Notes: generated by a model not told the origin, from the letters alone. 64,000 nt of DNA from Pedobacter montanisoli (GCF_022809115.1 NZ_JALGBH010000001.1:682001-746000), one strand, 5' to 3'; shown: positions 45,267 through 54,601, counted from the stretch's first letter. A program made the numbers and translations.

Positions 45267-45280
45267 ACTAATTGATTAGT
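45267..45280. promoter_or_regulatory. Candidate BlaI operator
   Basis: ACTAAT-TG-ATTAGT is a 6-bp inverted repeat. It lies about where the -33 region of the BlaI promoter would be, so repressor binding would block polymerase. BlaI operators in other bacteria are also dyads containing TACT/AGTA type half-sites. No binding data; judged from position and symmetry. Confidence 0.45.
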
Positions 45281-45392
45281 ATTTATGTAACTTTTCAGAT
45301 ACACTTAGAAATAAAAGCAAGGTATTTTAAAATACGAGAATAGAAAAATGGTCTTATAATCAGGATTAAATAGCTTTTAGGCAAAAAAACAA

Positions 45393-45400
45393 TACCTTTG
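45393..45400 (+). promoter_or_regulatory. -7 element for ffh
   Basis: TACCTTTG, exact TAnnTTTG, 31 bases before the ATG at 45432. No convincing -33 TTTG. Confidence 0.5.
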
Positions 45401-45431
45401 CCTTTTATAAAATACCAAAGCATTAAAAACA

Positions 45432-46766
45432 ATGTTTGAAAATTTACAGGATAAGTTAGACAGAGCATTTAAGGTCTTAAAAGGACAGGGAAGCATTACG
45501 GAAATTAACGTGGCTGAAACCATGAAGGAGATCCGTAAAGCGTTATTGGATGCTGACGTAAACTATAAAACAGCCAAAACTTTTACAGATCAGGTAAAAG
45601 AAAAAGCTTTAGGAGCAAATGTATTAACTTCTATTTCACCCGGGCAGTTACTTACCAAGATCATGAACGATGAGCTTGCTGCTTTAATGGGTGGTGAGGC
45701 TACAGAACTAGATTTAAAAAACAACCCAACTATTATATTAATTGCAGGTTTAAACGGTGCGGGTAAAACCACCTTTACGGGTAAACTTGCTTTACACCTT
45801 AAGAGTAAGGGCAAAAAACCTCTTATGGTTGCTGGCGACGTTTATCGTCCGGCGGCTGTTGACCAACTGAAGGTTTTAGGTGAACAGATCGATGTTCCGG
45901 TTTATGCCAATACCGAATCCAAAGATCCTGTTGCCATTGCTTTAGAAGGCATTGAAGAGGGTAAAAAGAATAATAACAACGTTGTAATTATAGATACCGC
46001 CGGCCGCTTATCAATTGATGAAGCTTTAATGGCCGAAATTTCTGACGTTAAAGCTCAGACCAAGCCTCATGAAATTTTATTTGTGGTTGACTCAATGACT
46101 GGACAGGATGCCGTAAATACTGCAAAAGTATTTAACGACAGACTTGATTTTACCGGTGTTGTTTTAACCAAATTAGACGGTGATACTCGTGGCGGTGCTG
46201 CCCTATCTATCAAATCGGTTGTTGATAAACCGATTAAATTCATTGGTACAGGCGAGAAAATGGATGCGTTGGATGTCTTTTATCCAGACAGGATGGCTTC
46301 GCGTATTCTCGGTATGGGTGATGTGGTTTCCTTAGTAGAAAGAGCTCAGCAGCAATTTGATGAGCAACAAGCCGCTGAACTTCAAAAGAAAATCCGTAAG
46401 AATAAGTTTGATTTCAACGATTTCTACAATCAAATCCAACAGATTAAGAAAATGGGTAACATGAAAGATTTAATGGGCATGATACCTGGTGTTGGAAAAA
46501 TGATGAAGAACGTTGATATTGATGACAATGCTTTTAAGAGTGTTGAGGCTATTATCCAATCTATGACCCCTTTTGAAAAAGAAAATCCTGATGCAATTAA
46601 TCCGGGTCGCAGAGCCAGGATTGCCAGAGGTTCAGGAACTAAATTAGAGGACGTAAGTAAACTGCTTAAACAGTTTGAGGATATGCGTAAGGTGATGAAA
46701 CAGTTTTCAAACCCTGCAGCAGCAGCAAAATTAATGAGAAATATGCCAAAAATGCCTCAGCGCTAA
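45432..46766 (+). CDS. ffh: Signal recognition particle protein Ffh
   Basis: Ffh with SRP RNA targets nascent membrane proteins to the translocon. 444 residues: N domain (1 to about 90), GTPase domain with GLNGAGKTTFTGKLA (about 104-118), DTAGRL, and TKLDGDTRGGAALS, and the methionine-rich M domain (about 300-444) with GMIPGVGKMMKN and RRARIARGSG, the RNA-binding helix-turn-helix. Full length. A strong hairpin follows. Confidence 0.98.
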   Translation: MFENLQDKLDRAFKVLKGQGSITEINVAETMKEIRKALLDADVNYKTAKTFTDQVKEKALGANVLTSISPGQLLTKIMNDELAALMGGEATELDLKNNPTIILIAGLNGAGKTTFTGKLALHLKSKGKKPLMVAGDVYRPAAVDQLKVLGEQIDVPVYANTESKDPVAIALEGIEEGKKNNNNVVIIDTAGRLSIDEALMAEISDVKAQTKPHEILFVVDSMTGQDAVNTAKVFNDRLDFTGVVLTKLDGDTRGGAALSIKSVVDKPIKFIGTGEKMDALDVFYPDRMASRILGMGDVVSLVERAQQQFDEQQAAELQKKIRKNKFDFNDFYNQIQQIKKMGNMKDLMGMIPGVGKMMKNVDIDDNAFKSVEAIIQSMTPFEKENPDAINPGRRARIARGSGTKLEDVSKLLKQFEDMRKVMKQFSNPAAAAKLMRNMPKMPQR

Positions 46767-46779
46767 TTTTTGCAAAAAA

Positions 46780-46850
46780 TAAAGGGGTGTTTAAAAAGGT
46801 TACTCTTCCCATTTTACCGGGATTTGCTTTCCAGATTTAAACACCCTTAT
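46780..46850. terminator. Bidirectional long hairpin terminator
   Basis: AAGGGGTGTTTAAA pairs with TTTAAACACCCTT across a 38-base loop that itself has a small TCCC/GGGA stem. It lies between the convergent ffh and ybjQ-like genes. Confidence 0.65.
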
Positions 46851-46853
46851 TTA

Positions 46854-47183
46854 TTACGGAAGATCTTCTAAAATAACGGCCGTACCACTTGCCGCAACCA
46901 TTAACATACTTCCGCCATTTCCTACCGTTTCGTAATCCAGATCAACACCAATTACAGCATTCGCACCCAATGCCGCAGCGTATTGTTGCATTTCATTAAC
47001 GGCAGTATTTTTTCCTTCCCTCAAAACCTGCTCATACGAGCCTGATCTTCCGCCTACAATATCTCTTATACCGGCAAAAATATCCTTAAATATATTTGCG
47101 CCAATAATTGTTTCTCCTGTTACAAGGCCCAGGTATTTTACTACCTTTTTACCTTCTACCTGATTTGTGGTTGTAATTAACAT
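46854..47183 (-). CDS. YbjQ family protein (UPF0145)
   Basis: 109 residues, cytosolic, matching YbjQ/UPF0145: [49 protein letters not shown], then [15 protein letters not shown]. It forms a pentamer in known structures. Function unknown; once described as heavy-metal binding. Monocistronic by layout. Confidence 0.94.
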   Translation of the reverse strand: MLITTTNQVEGKKVVKYLGLVTGETIIGANIFKDIFAGIRDIVGGRSGSYEQVLREGKNTAVNEMQQYAAALGANAVIGVDLDYETVGNGGSMLMVAASGTAVILEDLP

Positions 47184-47315
47184 GCTTATTCGTCTGTTTA
47201 CAATTTAGATTTTTATCTGCTTTATTTGTTACATTTTTTGTCAACAGCGTTCCATTATTTTCTTTATCTCCTGAAAATCAGAATAAAAGCAGATTTAATG
47301 ATGTAATTATTTTGT

Positions 47316-47323
47316 TATATTTG
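47316..47323 (+). promoter_or_regulatory. -7 element for TPR gene
   Basis: TATATTTG, exact, ending 18 bases before ATG 47342. It overlaps an in-frame TTG at 47312, which is therefore not the start. Confidence 0.55.
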
Positions 47324-47341
47324 CTTTCCAACTTTTATAAA

Positions 47342-48025
47342 ATGAAAAGAACAGCATTAACGTTCATCGCATTTATAGCATGTAATTGGGCTATGGCTCA
47401 AAACTTTATCTCCCCAAATGGGGCAGAAAATGCAGGAAGCCAGCCAGCTATTAATATCGCTGTTATCAGTACCAAAGTATCTAATGCCGATAAGCAAATG
47501 GAGCTGGCAGAGTTTAATGAACAAATGGGAGATTTGAGTGGGGCCATTACATTATATAAAAAAGCTGCCGAAGAATATAACGCCGACAAAAAATACAACA
47601 AATACGGTTCGGTTCTTTTAAAGATTAGCGCATTGCTACTTGAACAAGAGAATTATAATGAAGCTGAACAGGTTGTTCTTAAATCTGCATTGAAAAATTA
47701 CTCAAAGATCGGAAGCAGAAACGGGCAAATGTTATCTTATAATATGCTTGGCCGCATTTATTTTGCCGCGAATAAATTAACCCAGTCTATGTGGTTTTAT
47801 ACACAGCAGGGTATATTAGCTCAGCAGCTGAATAATCAATCCATCTATTTAGATTCTGTATTGGGTATTGCAGATATTAAAATCAAGAAAAAAGAATTTG
47901 GGCTGGCATCTAAAGATCTGTTAAGAGCAGAGGAACTGGCAAAAGCTTCTAATCTGCTTCAATACAATCAGCGCATAAGGGTAAGTAAATCTGTACTTAC
48001 AGAAAAAAGCAAAGGCAAAAGTTAA
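47342..48025 (+). CDS. Exported TPR-repeat protein
   Basis: 227 residues from ATG 47342 (MKRTALTFIAF), which starts a signal peptide ending AMAQ. About four tetratricopeptide-like repeats (AEFNEQMGDLSGAITLYKKAAEEY, KISALLLEQENYNEAEQVVLKS, YNMLGRIYFAANKLTQSMWFY, ADIKIKKKEFGLASKDLLRAEEL). Periplasmic scaffold; partner unknown. A hairpin with T tract follows. Confidence 0.88.
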   Translation: MKRTALTFIAFIACNWAMAQNFISPNGAENAGSQPAINIAVISTKVSNADKQMELAEFNEQMGDLSGAITLYKKAAEEYNADKKYNKYGSVLLKISALLLEQENYNEAEQVVLKSALKNYSKIGSRNGQMLSYNMLGRIYFAANKLTQSMWFYTQQGILAQQLNNQSIYLDSVLGIADIKIKKKEFGLASKDLLRAEELAKASNLLQYNQRIRVSKSVLTEKSKGKS

Positions 48026-48086
48026 GGTCATTAAGTTAAACCCACATAGATTTTTGCGCAAGCAGAGGTCATTTTTTACTAAGTTT

Positions 48087-48124
48087 ACAAAAAAGATACA
48101 GAAAATCGCTGTGTCTTTTTTGTT
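48087..48124 (+). terminator. Intrinsic terminator after TPR gene
   Basis: AAAAAGATACAG and CTGTGTCTTTTTT pair with one G-U wobble and a 7-base loop, then T tract. Confidence 0.8.
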
Positions 48125-48192
48125 TATTTAAAAAATTGGTATCATATTGGATGATGTTTTTTACAACAATGGATTTTAAAACAGTTAGAGAG

Positions 48193-50382
48193 ATGCTAAA
48201 GAAAATATTCACCATCACGCTTACCGCAGCTGTGCTGGCCTGTAGTGCGCAACCCAAAGCACAAAAGCCTGTAGAAGGAGTGATCAACATTAAACCTGAT
48301 GAGCAGCAGAGTTTGGTTAGCAGGGAATTGGTCTCATTGATTGAGAACTACAATTACAAAAAAATCAAGATTAACGACTCTATTTCGAGCATTATCTTTG
48401 ACCGGTATATTAAGGCGTTAGACCCATCTCGCAGTTATTTTGTAAACGCTGATATTACAGAGTTTGAAAAATCCAGGTATAATTTTGATGATTACCTTAG
48501 AGAGGGAGACCTAAGCGTTCCTTTTTATATGTTCAATGTCTATTTAAAGAGATATAACCAACGCATTGATTATTCTCTTTCCCGCGTAAACACAAAATAT
48601 GACTTCAACCAGGATGATTCTTACGTTTATGACCGGGAGAAATTACCTTGGGCAGCATCTCAAAATGAATTAGACAACATTTGGAACAAACGCATAAAAT
48701 ATGAACTGGTAAATTTAAAAATTACCGGTTCTGAGCAAGCCAAGAATTCTGAAACTTTGACCAAAAGATACCAGAACCTAAAATCGCAGGCTGCAAAAGT
48801 TAACAATCAGGATGTATTTCAAATCTTAATGGACTCTTTTACAGAGGCTATTGATCCACATACCAATTACTTTAACCCCCGAAACGCAGAAACCTTTAAT
48901 CAGGAAATGTCAAGATCTCTTGAGGGCATTGGTGCTACGTTACAATTAGACAACGAAGTAACCAAAATTGTTTCTATTGTTGCCGGAAGCCCTGCCTTTA
49001 AAAGCAAGCAGCTTAATGCCGGTGATAAAATTATTGCTGTTGCGCAAGGTGAAAACGGGGAGTTTGAAGATGTGATTGGCTGGCGTATAGATAATACTGT
49101 AGCTAAAATAAAAGGCCCCAAAGGAACCGTTGTGCGTTTAAAAGTTATTCCTGTTGGACAGGACTTATCATCAAAACCTAAGGTTGTTACCTTAGTGAGA
49201 GATAAGATCATTTTAGAAGAACAATCTGCTAAAAAATCAGTAAAAACCATTACTGATAATGGAAAAACATATAAAATAGGGATCATTAAAATCCCTGCTT
49301 TTTATGCAGACTTCAAAGCGGCTAATGCCGGCGATCCAAATTACAAAAGTACCACACGCGACGTAAGGTTATTGTTGGATACACTGAAAAATATGGACAA
49401 AGTAGATGCCGTGCTTGTAGATTTACGAGCAAATGGTGGAGGTTCTCTAAATGAAGCCGTTGAATTGTCTGGCTTATTTGTAGGTAAAGGCCCTGTTGTA
49501 CAGGTAAAAGATTACAGAAACAGTGTAAAAGTTTATGATGATGAAGAGAGCAAAGTTGCCTGGTCTGGTCCTTTAGGTGTTATGGTTGACCGTTTAAGCG
49601 CATCTGCTTCTGAGATTTTTGCAGGAGCTATGCAGGATTATGGAAGGGGCATTATTATTGGTACCCAAACTTATGGTAAAGGAACCGTACAGTCTTCTAT
49701 TGATCTGAACTCTATCATGAATCCTTCTATGATCCAAAAACTGATGAGTCTTTTCAATAAGAAAAACGAAACAGCTAAAAACGATAAAAACTCTAATACG
49801 GTAACGATTGTAGATAAAAACGGGGTTCCTGTATTAGGTCAGATTAATCTTACTATGGCTAAATTCTATCGTGTAAGTGGTAACAGTACACAGCATAAGG
49901 GTGTAATTCCTGATATTCAGTTCCCTTCAATTTATCCTTTAGATAAGATTGGGGAAGATACAGAGCCTTCTGCTTTACCTTTTGACATGATTAAAGCCTC
50001 TAATTATACACCTTTTAATGATTTTACTTTAGCTAAGGCTACCTTAAATCAGTTACATAATCAGCGTATGGAAAAATCAGTTGAGTATAAAATCTTAAAA
50101 GAAGATGTAGCTGAGGTTAAGCAAAAAGAGAATGAGACTTCTGTTCCTTTAAATGAAGCCAAGCTAAAAGCAGAACGCGATCAGATAGAAAATAAAAACC
50201 TGGCCCGTTTAAATGAAATTCGTGCTTCAAAAGGTTTACCTGCATTAAGCAAAACAGATAAAGCAGCTAATAAGATTATTAATGATGATTTTATTGAGGA
50301 TGAAAGTGTTAAAATCATGGTAGACCTGATGAGAAATGCCGATAATTTTAAGCTTACCAATAATATTAATTCCTTAAAATAG
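48193..50382 (+). CDS. Tail-specific protease (Tsp/Prc, S41), lipoprotein
   Basis: I chose ATG 48193 (MLKKIFTITLTAAVLAC), which starts a lipoprotein signal with Cys at residue 17; the frame is open 57 bases further up. 729 residues: Tsp N-terminal helical domain (about 35-230), PDZ (about 235-330; GIGATLQLDNEVTKIVSIVAGSPA), S41 catalytic core with SASASEIFAGAMQDYGRG (Ser near 472) and QTYGKGTVQS (Lys near 495), and a C-terminal DUF3340-like helical tail. It degrades or processes periplasmic proteins with exposed C-termini. Prc usually acts with an adaptor and cuts wall hydrolases. Confidence 0.95.
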   Translation: MLKKIFTITLTAAVLACSAQPKAQKPVEGVINIKPDEQQSLVSRELVSLIENYNYKKIKINDSISSIIFDRYIKALDPSRSYFVNADITEFEKSRYNFDDYLREGDLSVPFYMFNVYLKRYNQRIDYSLSRVNTKYDFNQDDSYVYDREKLPWAASQNELDNIWNKRIKYELVNLKITGSEQAKNSETLTKRYQNLKSQAAKVNNQDVFQILMDSFTEAIDPHTNYFNPRNAETFNQEMSRSLEGIGATLQLDNEVTKIVSIVAGSPAFKSKQLNAGDKIIAVAQGENGEFEDVIGWRIDNTVAKIKGPKGTVVRLKVIPVGQDLSSKPKVVTLVRDKIILEEQSAKKSVKTITDNGKTYKIGIIKIPAFYADFKAANAGDPNYKSTTRDVRLLLDTLKNMDKVDAVLVDLRANGGGSLNEAVELSGLFVGKGPVVQVKDYRNSVKVYDDEESKVAWSGPLGVMVDRLSASASEIFAGAMQDYGRGIIIGTQTYGKGTVQSSIDLNSIMNPSMIQKLMSLFNKKNETAKNDKNSNTVTIVDKNGVPVLGQINLTMAKFYRVSGNSTQHKGVIPDIQFPSIYPLDKIGEDTEPSALPFDMIKASNYTPFNDFTLAKATLNQLHNQRMEKSVEYKILKEDVAEVKQKENETSVPLNEAKLKAERDQIENKNLARLNEIRASKGLPALSKTDKAANKIINDDFIEDESVKIMVDLMRNADNFKLTNNINSLK

Positions 50383-50392
50383 TACTTACATT

Positions 50393-50522
50393 AAGAGGCT
50401 GTTTAAAAGTCAGTCGTCACCCTGAATTTATTTCAGGGTCTCTCTGAGAGATTCTATAAAATGTTTCAGATTCTGAAACAAGTTCAGAATGACGAATCGC
50501 TAGATTTTTTAAACAGCCTCTT
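50393..50522. repeat. Nested palindromic (REP-like) intergenic element
   Basis: The outer arms AAGAGGCTGTTTAAAA (50393-50408) and its perfect complement (50507-50522) are 16 bp. Inside, a 23-base arm near 50413-50436 pairs with another near 50471-50494 with only G-U type mismatches. Each inner arm also folds on itself (CCCTGAATTTATTTCAGGG; TTCAGATTCTGAA). It fills the gap between convergent genes and could end both transcripts. The inner part resembles dispersed GTCACCCTGAA...TTCAG palindromes of Sphingobacteriaceae. Confidence 0.8.
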
Positions 50523-50526
50523 TATT

Positions 50527-51240
50527 TTATATGCTACAGCCTTCATCAGTACATGAAGCTTGATCATCAGCATTTAGAGATGTTAGATTGGGTTGCTGTG
50601 TTTTGCTCCATTCATCAAAACTTTGTTTCAATGCGGCTTCAAATGCTTCTACAGGTTGTGCGCCTGAAAGGGCATATTTTCTGTCAAGCACAAAAAAAGG
50701 AACTCCCCTTATGCCTATCTGCTGGCTTTCATAAATATCATATCTCACTGCTTCAGCAAATGTTTCTTTATTAAGCGCCTCTTCTGCTTCTGTCCTGTCC
50801 AAACCTAAATTGCTAGCAATGTCTAATAATATAACTTTATCGTTTACATCTTTTCCTTCGGTAAAATGTGCCTTAAACAGAGCTTCCTCTGCCTGATTTT
50901 GCAGCTTCTTAGTTGCAGCAAAATGAATCAACTGATGTGCTTTAAAAGTATTAGCCGGTATGTTTTTACCAAAATCTACAGATAATCCCGCTTCATCGGC
51001 CATGTTTCTAACCTGAGCTGTCATTTGTTTAGCCTGATCTACGCTCATTCCTTTACTGCGCGATAAGTAATCATACACCGTTTCATGATTTTCGTTCTGA
51101 TAATCAGGATTAAGCTGATAGCTTCTCCACTCTATATCTATCTTATCTTTAAATGGCAGTTTATCCATTGCTTTTTCAAGATGTCTTTTGCCTATATAGC
51201 AAAACGGGCACATCACATCCGACCAAATTTCTATTTTCAT
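50527..51240 (-). CDS. DsbA-family oxidoreductase (FrnE-like)
   Basis: 237 residues, no signal peptide, so cytosolic. Thioredoxin fold with active-site CPFC (C11-C14), the large helical insertion of DsbA/FrnE proteins, cis-Pro motif RGVPFFVL near residue 180, and a C-terminal extra pair CTDEGC (230-235), as found in FrnE, where it can take part in redox exchange. Disulfide isomerase-type role in oxidative stress is known for FrnE; for this protein it is inferred. The -7 element touches the start. Confidence 0.92.
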   Translation of the reverse strand: MKIEIWSDVMCPFCYIGKRHLEKAMDKLPFKDKIDIEWRSYQLNPDYQNENHETVYDYLSRSKGMSVDQAKQMTAQVRNMADEAGLSVDFGKNIPANTFKAHQLIHFAATKKLQNQAEEALFKAHFTEGKDVNDKVILLDIASNLGLDRTEAEEALNKETFAEAVRYDIYESQQIGIRGVPFFVLDRKYALSGAQPVEAFEAALKQSFDEWSKTQQPNLTSLNADDQASCTDEGCSI

Positions 51241-51244
51241 AATT

Positions 51245-51252
51245 CAAAAATA
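51245..51252 (-). promoter_or_regulatory. -7 element abutting DsbA-like start
   Basis: Minus strand TATTTTTG, exact, ends four bases before ATG 51240, implying a leaderless or nearly leaderless mRNA. Confidence 0.5.
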
Positions 51253-51372
51253 CAATTCCTTAACAGTCTATTGGTTAGCAGAAAGTAAAAAGCCTGAAGC
51301 TTACATTTCGCTGTTTTTTTACATCCGCTTTAAACGGATCTTACTTTTATGCCTTACCTTTATCGGTATATC

Positions 51373-52071
51373 ATGGAAAATACCATAAAACACATCTTTT
51401 TTGATTTAGACCACACCATCTGGGATTTTGATCGCAATGCACAGGAAGCACTTTTAGAGTTGTATGACAAATATGATTTAAATGCCTTAGGTGTTTCTTC
51501 GGCACAGCAATTTATAGCGCTTTATACGGTTAATAATCATGCTTTATGGGCTATGTATCATAATGGCAAAATCAATAAGGAAACCCTCAGAGAGCAACGA
51601 TTTAAAAAGACTTTTTTAGAATTAGGCATAAAGCCCGAATTAATACCGAGTGAGTTTGAACAGGACTATGTTCGCATAAGCCCTTATAAAACCAATTTAT
51701 TTGATGGGGCCCAAAAGGTATTGAGCTATCTTCAGAACAAGTACCACTTACATATTATTTCTAATGGCTTTAAAGAAACTACATTGACAAAGATGAGTGT
51801 TTCTAACCTGAACCCTTACTTTAAAAATGTAATTATTTCTGAAGATGTGGGCGTAAACAAACCTGACAAAGCTATTTTTGAATACGCTTTGAATAAAGCT
51901 TCTGCATTTAAGCATGAAAGCATCATGATAGGCGACAGTTTAGAGGCTGATATCAGAGGAGCGCAGGATTTCGGGATCAAAGCCATATTTTTTAATCCCG
52001 CCAACATAGAAAAACCGACAGATGTAAACTGGCAGATCAACCATTTGGAAGAATTGTTATTACATTTTTAA
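51373..52071 (+). CDS. yjjG: HAD-family pyrimidine nucleotidase YjjG
   Basis: 232 residues from ATG 51373 (MENTIKHIFFDLDHTIWDF). HAD motifs: FDLDHT (nucleophile and acid Asp), IISNGF (motif II), Lys in GVNKPDKAIF (motif III), and IGDSLEADIRGA (motif IV). YjjG dephosphorylates non-canonical pyrimidine nucleotides, a house-cleaning role. The following DinB-like gene starts 13 bases later. Confidence 0.93.
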   Translation: MENTIKHIFFDLDHTIWDFDRNAQEALLELYDKYDLNALGVSSAQQFIALYTVNNHALWAMYHNGKINKETLREQRFKKTFLELGIKPELIPSEFEQDYVRISPYKTNLFDGAQKVLSYLQNKYHLHIISNGFKETTLTKMSVSNLNPYFKNVIISEDVGVNKPDKAIFEYALNKASAFKHESIMIGDSLEADIRGAQDFGIKAIFFNPANIEKPTDVNWQINHLEELLLHF

Positions 52072-52084
52072 TTAATTTAGATTA

Positions 52085-52603
52085 ATGAGTTTATCAGGGA
52101 TCAAAACATCTATACAACTGCTAACTGCAAAATATCGGGCTGTATTAGAGACCTTGAATCCTGAACAATTCACTGAAACACCTCCTCTGGGCGGTTGGAG
52201 TTATGCTGAGGTGTACAATCATATTTTTGACTCCAGCCTGCTATCTATGATGGCTATCAGTAATTGTATAAAGGGTCAGGGAACAAAAGGTTCTACCCCT
52301 TTTAAAGTAAAAATGGTTTTATTATGGGGCAAATTTCCTTCGGGAAAGAAAATAAAAGCTCCTGAAAGAATAGAGAGTCGGGTAAAAAAGATTAGCATAG
52401 AAGCTGCCCGTCAACTAATTACTGATTTTGAGATCATGTTTGAAAAACACTTCAGCCTTATAAAAACAGCTGATCCATCTGTTAAAGTAAAACATCCTGT
52501 ATTAAATCTGCTTAATGCTCGGCAGTGGGTCAGGTTTATTCAAATCCATTTAAAACATCACCTTAAACAGATAGAGCGCATTGAGAATAGTTTTAAGCAA
52601 TAA
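52085..52603 (+). CDS. DinB-like four-helix protein
   Basis: 172 residues, all helical. The His positions match DinB/YfiT metal sites: WSYAEVYNHIFDSSL near residue 43 and RFIQIHLKHHLKQIERI near the C-terminus (the HxxxH pair). Members bind a divalent metal and some are thiol transferases; most are uncharacterised. Probably co-transcribed with yjjG. Confidence 0.83.
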   Translation: MSLSGIKTSIQLLTAKYRAVLETLNPEQFTETPPLGGWSYAEVYNHIFDSSLLSMMAISNCIKGQGTKGSTPFKVKMVLLWGKFPSGKKIKAPERIESRVKKISIEAARQLITDFEIMFEKHFSLIKTADPSVKVKHPVLNLLNARQWVRFIQIHLKHHLKQIERIENSFKQ

Positions 52604-52614
52604 AGCTAATTTTG
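52581..52614 (+). promoter_or_regulatory. Promoter of the glycan locus
   Basis: TTG at 52581-52583, 23 bases, TAATTTTG at 52607-52614 (exact TAnnTTTG), 13 bases before ATG 52628. The element sits across the stop of the DinB-like gene. Confidence 0.5.
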
Positions 52615-52627
52615 CATATTTGACCGC

Positions 52628-53953
52628 ATGAAGTTATTGGCTAAAACCGGCTTTGATGAAGAAGCCTTTAAAAAGTACTTTAAAAATACCGGCCTGTTAA
52701 TGTTTGGCCGTGTAGGTAGCTTAGCCATTAAAATGGTGGTAAGTATTTTTCTGGCAAATTATCTTCTTGCAAATAAAAATGGTATTCTGAATACTTCCAT
52801 TTCTTATATTTTTCTTTTTGCTTCTGTTGCCGGTCTGGGGCTAGACAGCTTTATTGTTAAGGAATTACATCAGTTTCCTCAAAGCAAGAATAAAATTTTA
52901 GGAACTGCTTTTGGGTTAAAGGCGATAGCCGGAGCAGTCTGTGTTCCACTTATTTTTGTGGTTTGGCAGTTTTTCCCTTTAAATGGAATTTCTTATCAGA
53001 TTATATTTATTCTTTCTTTTACCGGTTTATTACAGTCTTTAACTGTGATAGATGCTTTTTTTCAATCGCAGGTACAGTCTAAGTACATTATGCAGGTGCA
53101 GGTAATTGGAAATCTTATCTCTGCAGCGATTAAAATCATCCTGATAAAAAGCAATGCCGATTTAATCTCTTTTGTTTATGCTGCCTTATTTGATGTTTTT
53201 GTGCTTTCTCTTGGATATTTCTTAACCTATAACCGTAGTGGTCGAAAAATATTTGACTGGAGTTTTGATCAAAAACTGGCTAAAAAACTACTCAGTTTTT
53301 CATGGCCTCTGATTATTTCAGGTATTATGGTTTCTGTTTACATGCGTATAGATACCATTATGCTAAAAGAGTTATTGGGATCTGAAGGTGCTGCAGCGGC
53401 AGGCGCATATGCAACGGTTGTAATGTTTAGTGAGGCTCTGAATTTTGTTCCGGGAGCCATTGTAGCTTCCTTATTTCCGGCTATCTTAAATGCAAGGAGA
53501 GATGATAAACAACGGTATATGAAACGGATTCAAAATCTTTATGATTTGATGATCTGGTTAAGCCTGTCGTTTGCGATCTTTATCAGCTTTGCTTCACCTT
53601 TGATCTACAAACTTTTTAAAACCCAGTATGCTGCCGCAGCACCGGTTTTAACCGTACATGTGTGGGGTTCGCTGTTTGTTTTTCTGGGTGTGGCCAGTAC
53701 ACAGGTATTGATTGCAGAAGGTTATCATAAATTAACCTTTATTCGTACGGGCTTTGGAGCCATTGTAAACGTAGTACTTAACTTTATTTTAATTCCCAAA
53801 ATGGGTATGATGGGAACAGCAATAGCTACTGTAGTGGCCTATGCTTCTTCTACTTTTCTTATTCTTTTTATCCCCAAAACCCGCAGACAAGGCATAATGA
53901 TGTTAAAATCTGTATTTTTGGTAAGTATATTTCAAAAAATATTTAAACGTTGA
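52628..53953 (+). CDS. Polysaccharide flippase (Wzx/MATE-like)
   Basis: 441 residues with about 12 to 14 transmembrane helices and the N-terminal pattern KNTGLLMFGRVGSLAIKMVVSIFLANYL of the oligosaccharide flippase family. It moves undecaprenyl-linked sugar units across the inner membrane. First gene of the surface-glycan locus. No Wzy polymerase or Wza/Wzc exporter is visible in this window, so polymerisation and export genes must be elsewhere or the product is short. The next gene overlaps its stop by 4 bases. Confidence 0.9.
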   Translation: MKLLAKTGFDEEAFKKYFKNTGLLMFGRVGSLAIKMVVSIFLANYLLANKNGILNTSISYIFLFASVAGLGLDSFIVKELHQFPQSKNKILGTAFGLKAIAGAVCVPLIFVVWQFFPLNGISYQIIFILSFTGLLQSLTVIDAFFQSQVQSKYIMQVQVIGNLISAAIKIILIKSNADLISFVYAALFDVFVLSLGYFLTYNRSGRKIFDWSFDQKLAKKLLSFSWPLIISGIMVSVYMRIDTIMLKELLGSEGAAAAGAYATVVMFSEALNFVPGAIVASLFPAILNARRDDKQRYMKRIQNLYDLMIWLSLSFAIFISFASPLIYKLFKTQYAAAAPVLTVHVWGSLFVFLGVASTQVLIAEGYHKLTFIRTGFGAIVNVVLNFILIPKMGMMGTAIATVVAYASSTFLILFIPKTRRQGIMMLKSVFLVSIFQKIFKR

Positions 53954-54597
53954 ATAAATTTACAGCGCTTGCAAAACTAATTGCAAAGCCTAAAAGATTA
54001 GCAGCCTTGCTTTCTTATAACGGAAAGGGCTATTTAAACGAAATTGGGTGGTTCAATGCTTTTGATCAAAAACAGGCTATTGATGCCGAGGGTCAGCCTA
54101 TTCCATGGGTAACTTATTCTTTTATCGATTTTATAAAGGTTCGATTAAACAAATCCTTAAGTGTATTTGAATATGGCTCTGGTAACTCTACTTTATTTTA
54201 TGCCAAAAGAGTTGGTTCTGTAGTTTCTGTTGAGCATGATGAAGCTTGGTTCAAGAAGATTGTAAACGAAAAAGCTGAGAATGCCGAAATGATATTTACA
54301 CAATTAGAACCTAACGGCGAATATGCACAAAAAGCGATGTTAACCGGAAAAAAATTCGATGTGATTATTGTAGATGGCAGAGACCGGGTAAACTGTTGCA
54401 AACATGCTGTTAATGCTTTATCTGCTAACGGAGTGATTGTACTTGACGACTCGGAAAGAGAAACTTATCAGGAAGCCAGATCTTTCTTATCTGCACAGGG
54501 ATTTAAAGAGTTGTACTTTTCAGGCATTTCTCCAGGTCTTTTTTATTACAAGGCCACTTCTGTATTTTATAAAGAACAAAACTGTTTAGCCATTTAA
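53950..54597 (+). CDS. SAM-dependent methyltransferase-fold protein, glycan locus
   Basis: 215 residues, start TTG at 53950 overlapping the flippase TGA (TTGA). No in-frame ATG precedes the domain. SAM loop SVFEYGSGNSTLFYAKRV, then VVSVEHDEAW, FDVIIVDGRDRVNCC and GVIVLDDSERE. This is the compact class I methyltransferase often found in polysaccharide loci, perhaps O-methylating a sugar. Translationally coupled to the flippase. Confidence 0.87.
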   Translation: MNKFTALAKLIAKPKRLAALLSYNGKGYLNEIGWFNAFDQKQAIDAEGQPIPWVTYSFIDFIKVRLNKSLSVFEYGSGNSTLFYAKRVGSVVSVEHDEAWFKKIVNEKAENAEMIFTQLEPNGEYAQKAMLTGKKFDVIIVDGRDRVNCCKHAVNALSANGVIVLDDSERETYQEARSFLSAQGFKELYFSGISPGLFYYKATSVFYKEQNCLAI

Positions 54598-54601
54598 TTC
54601 A

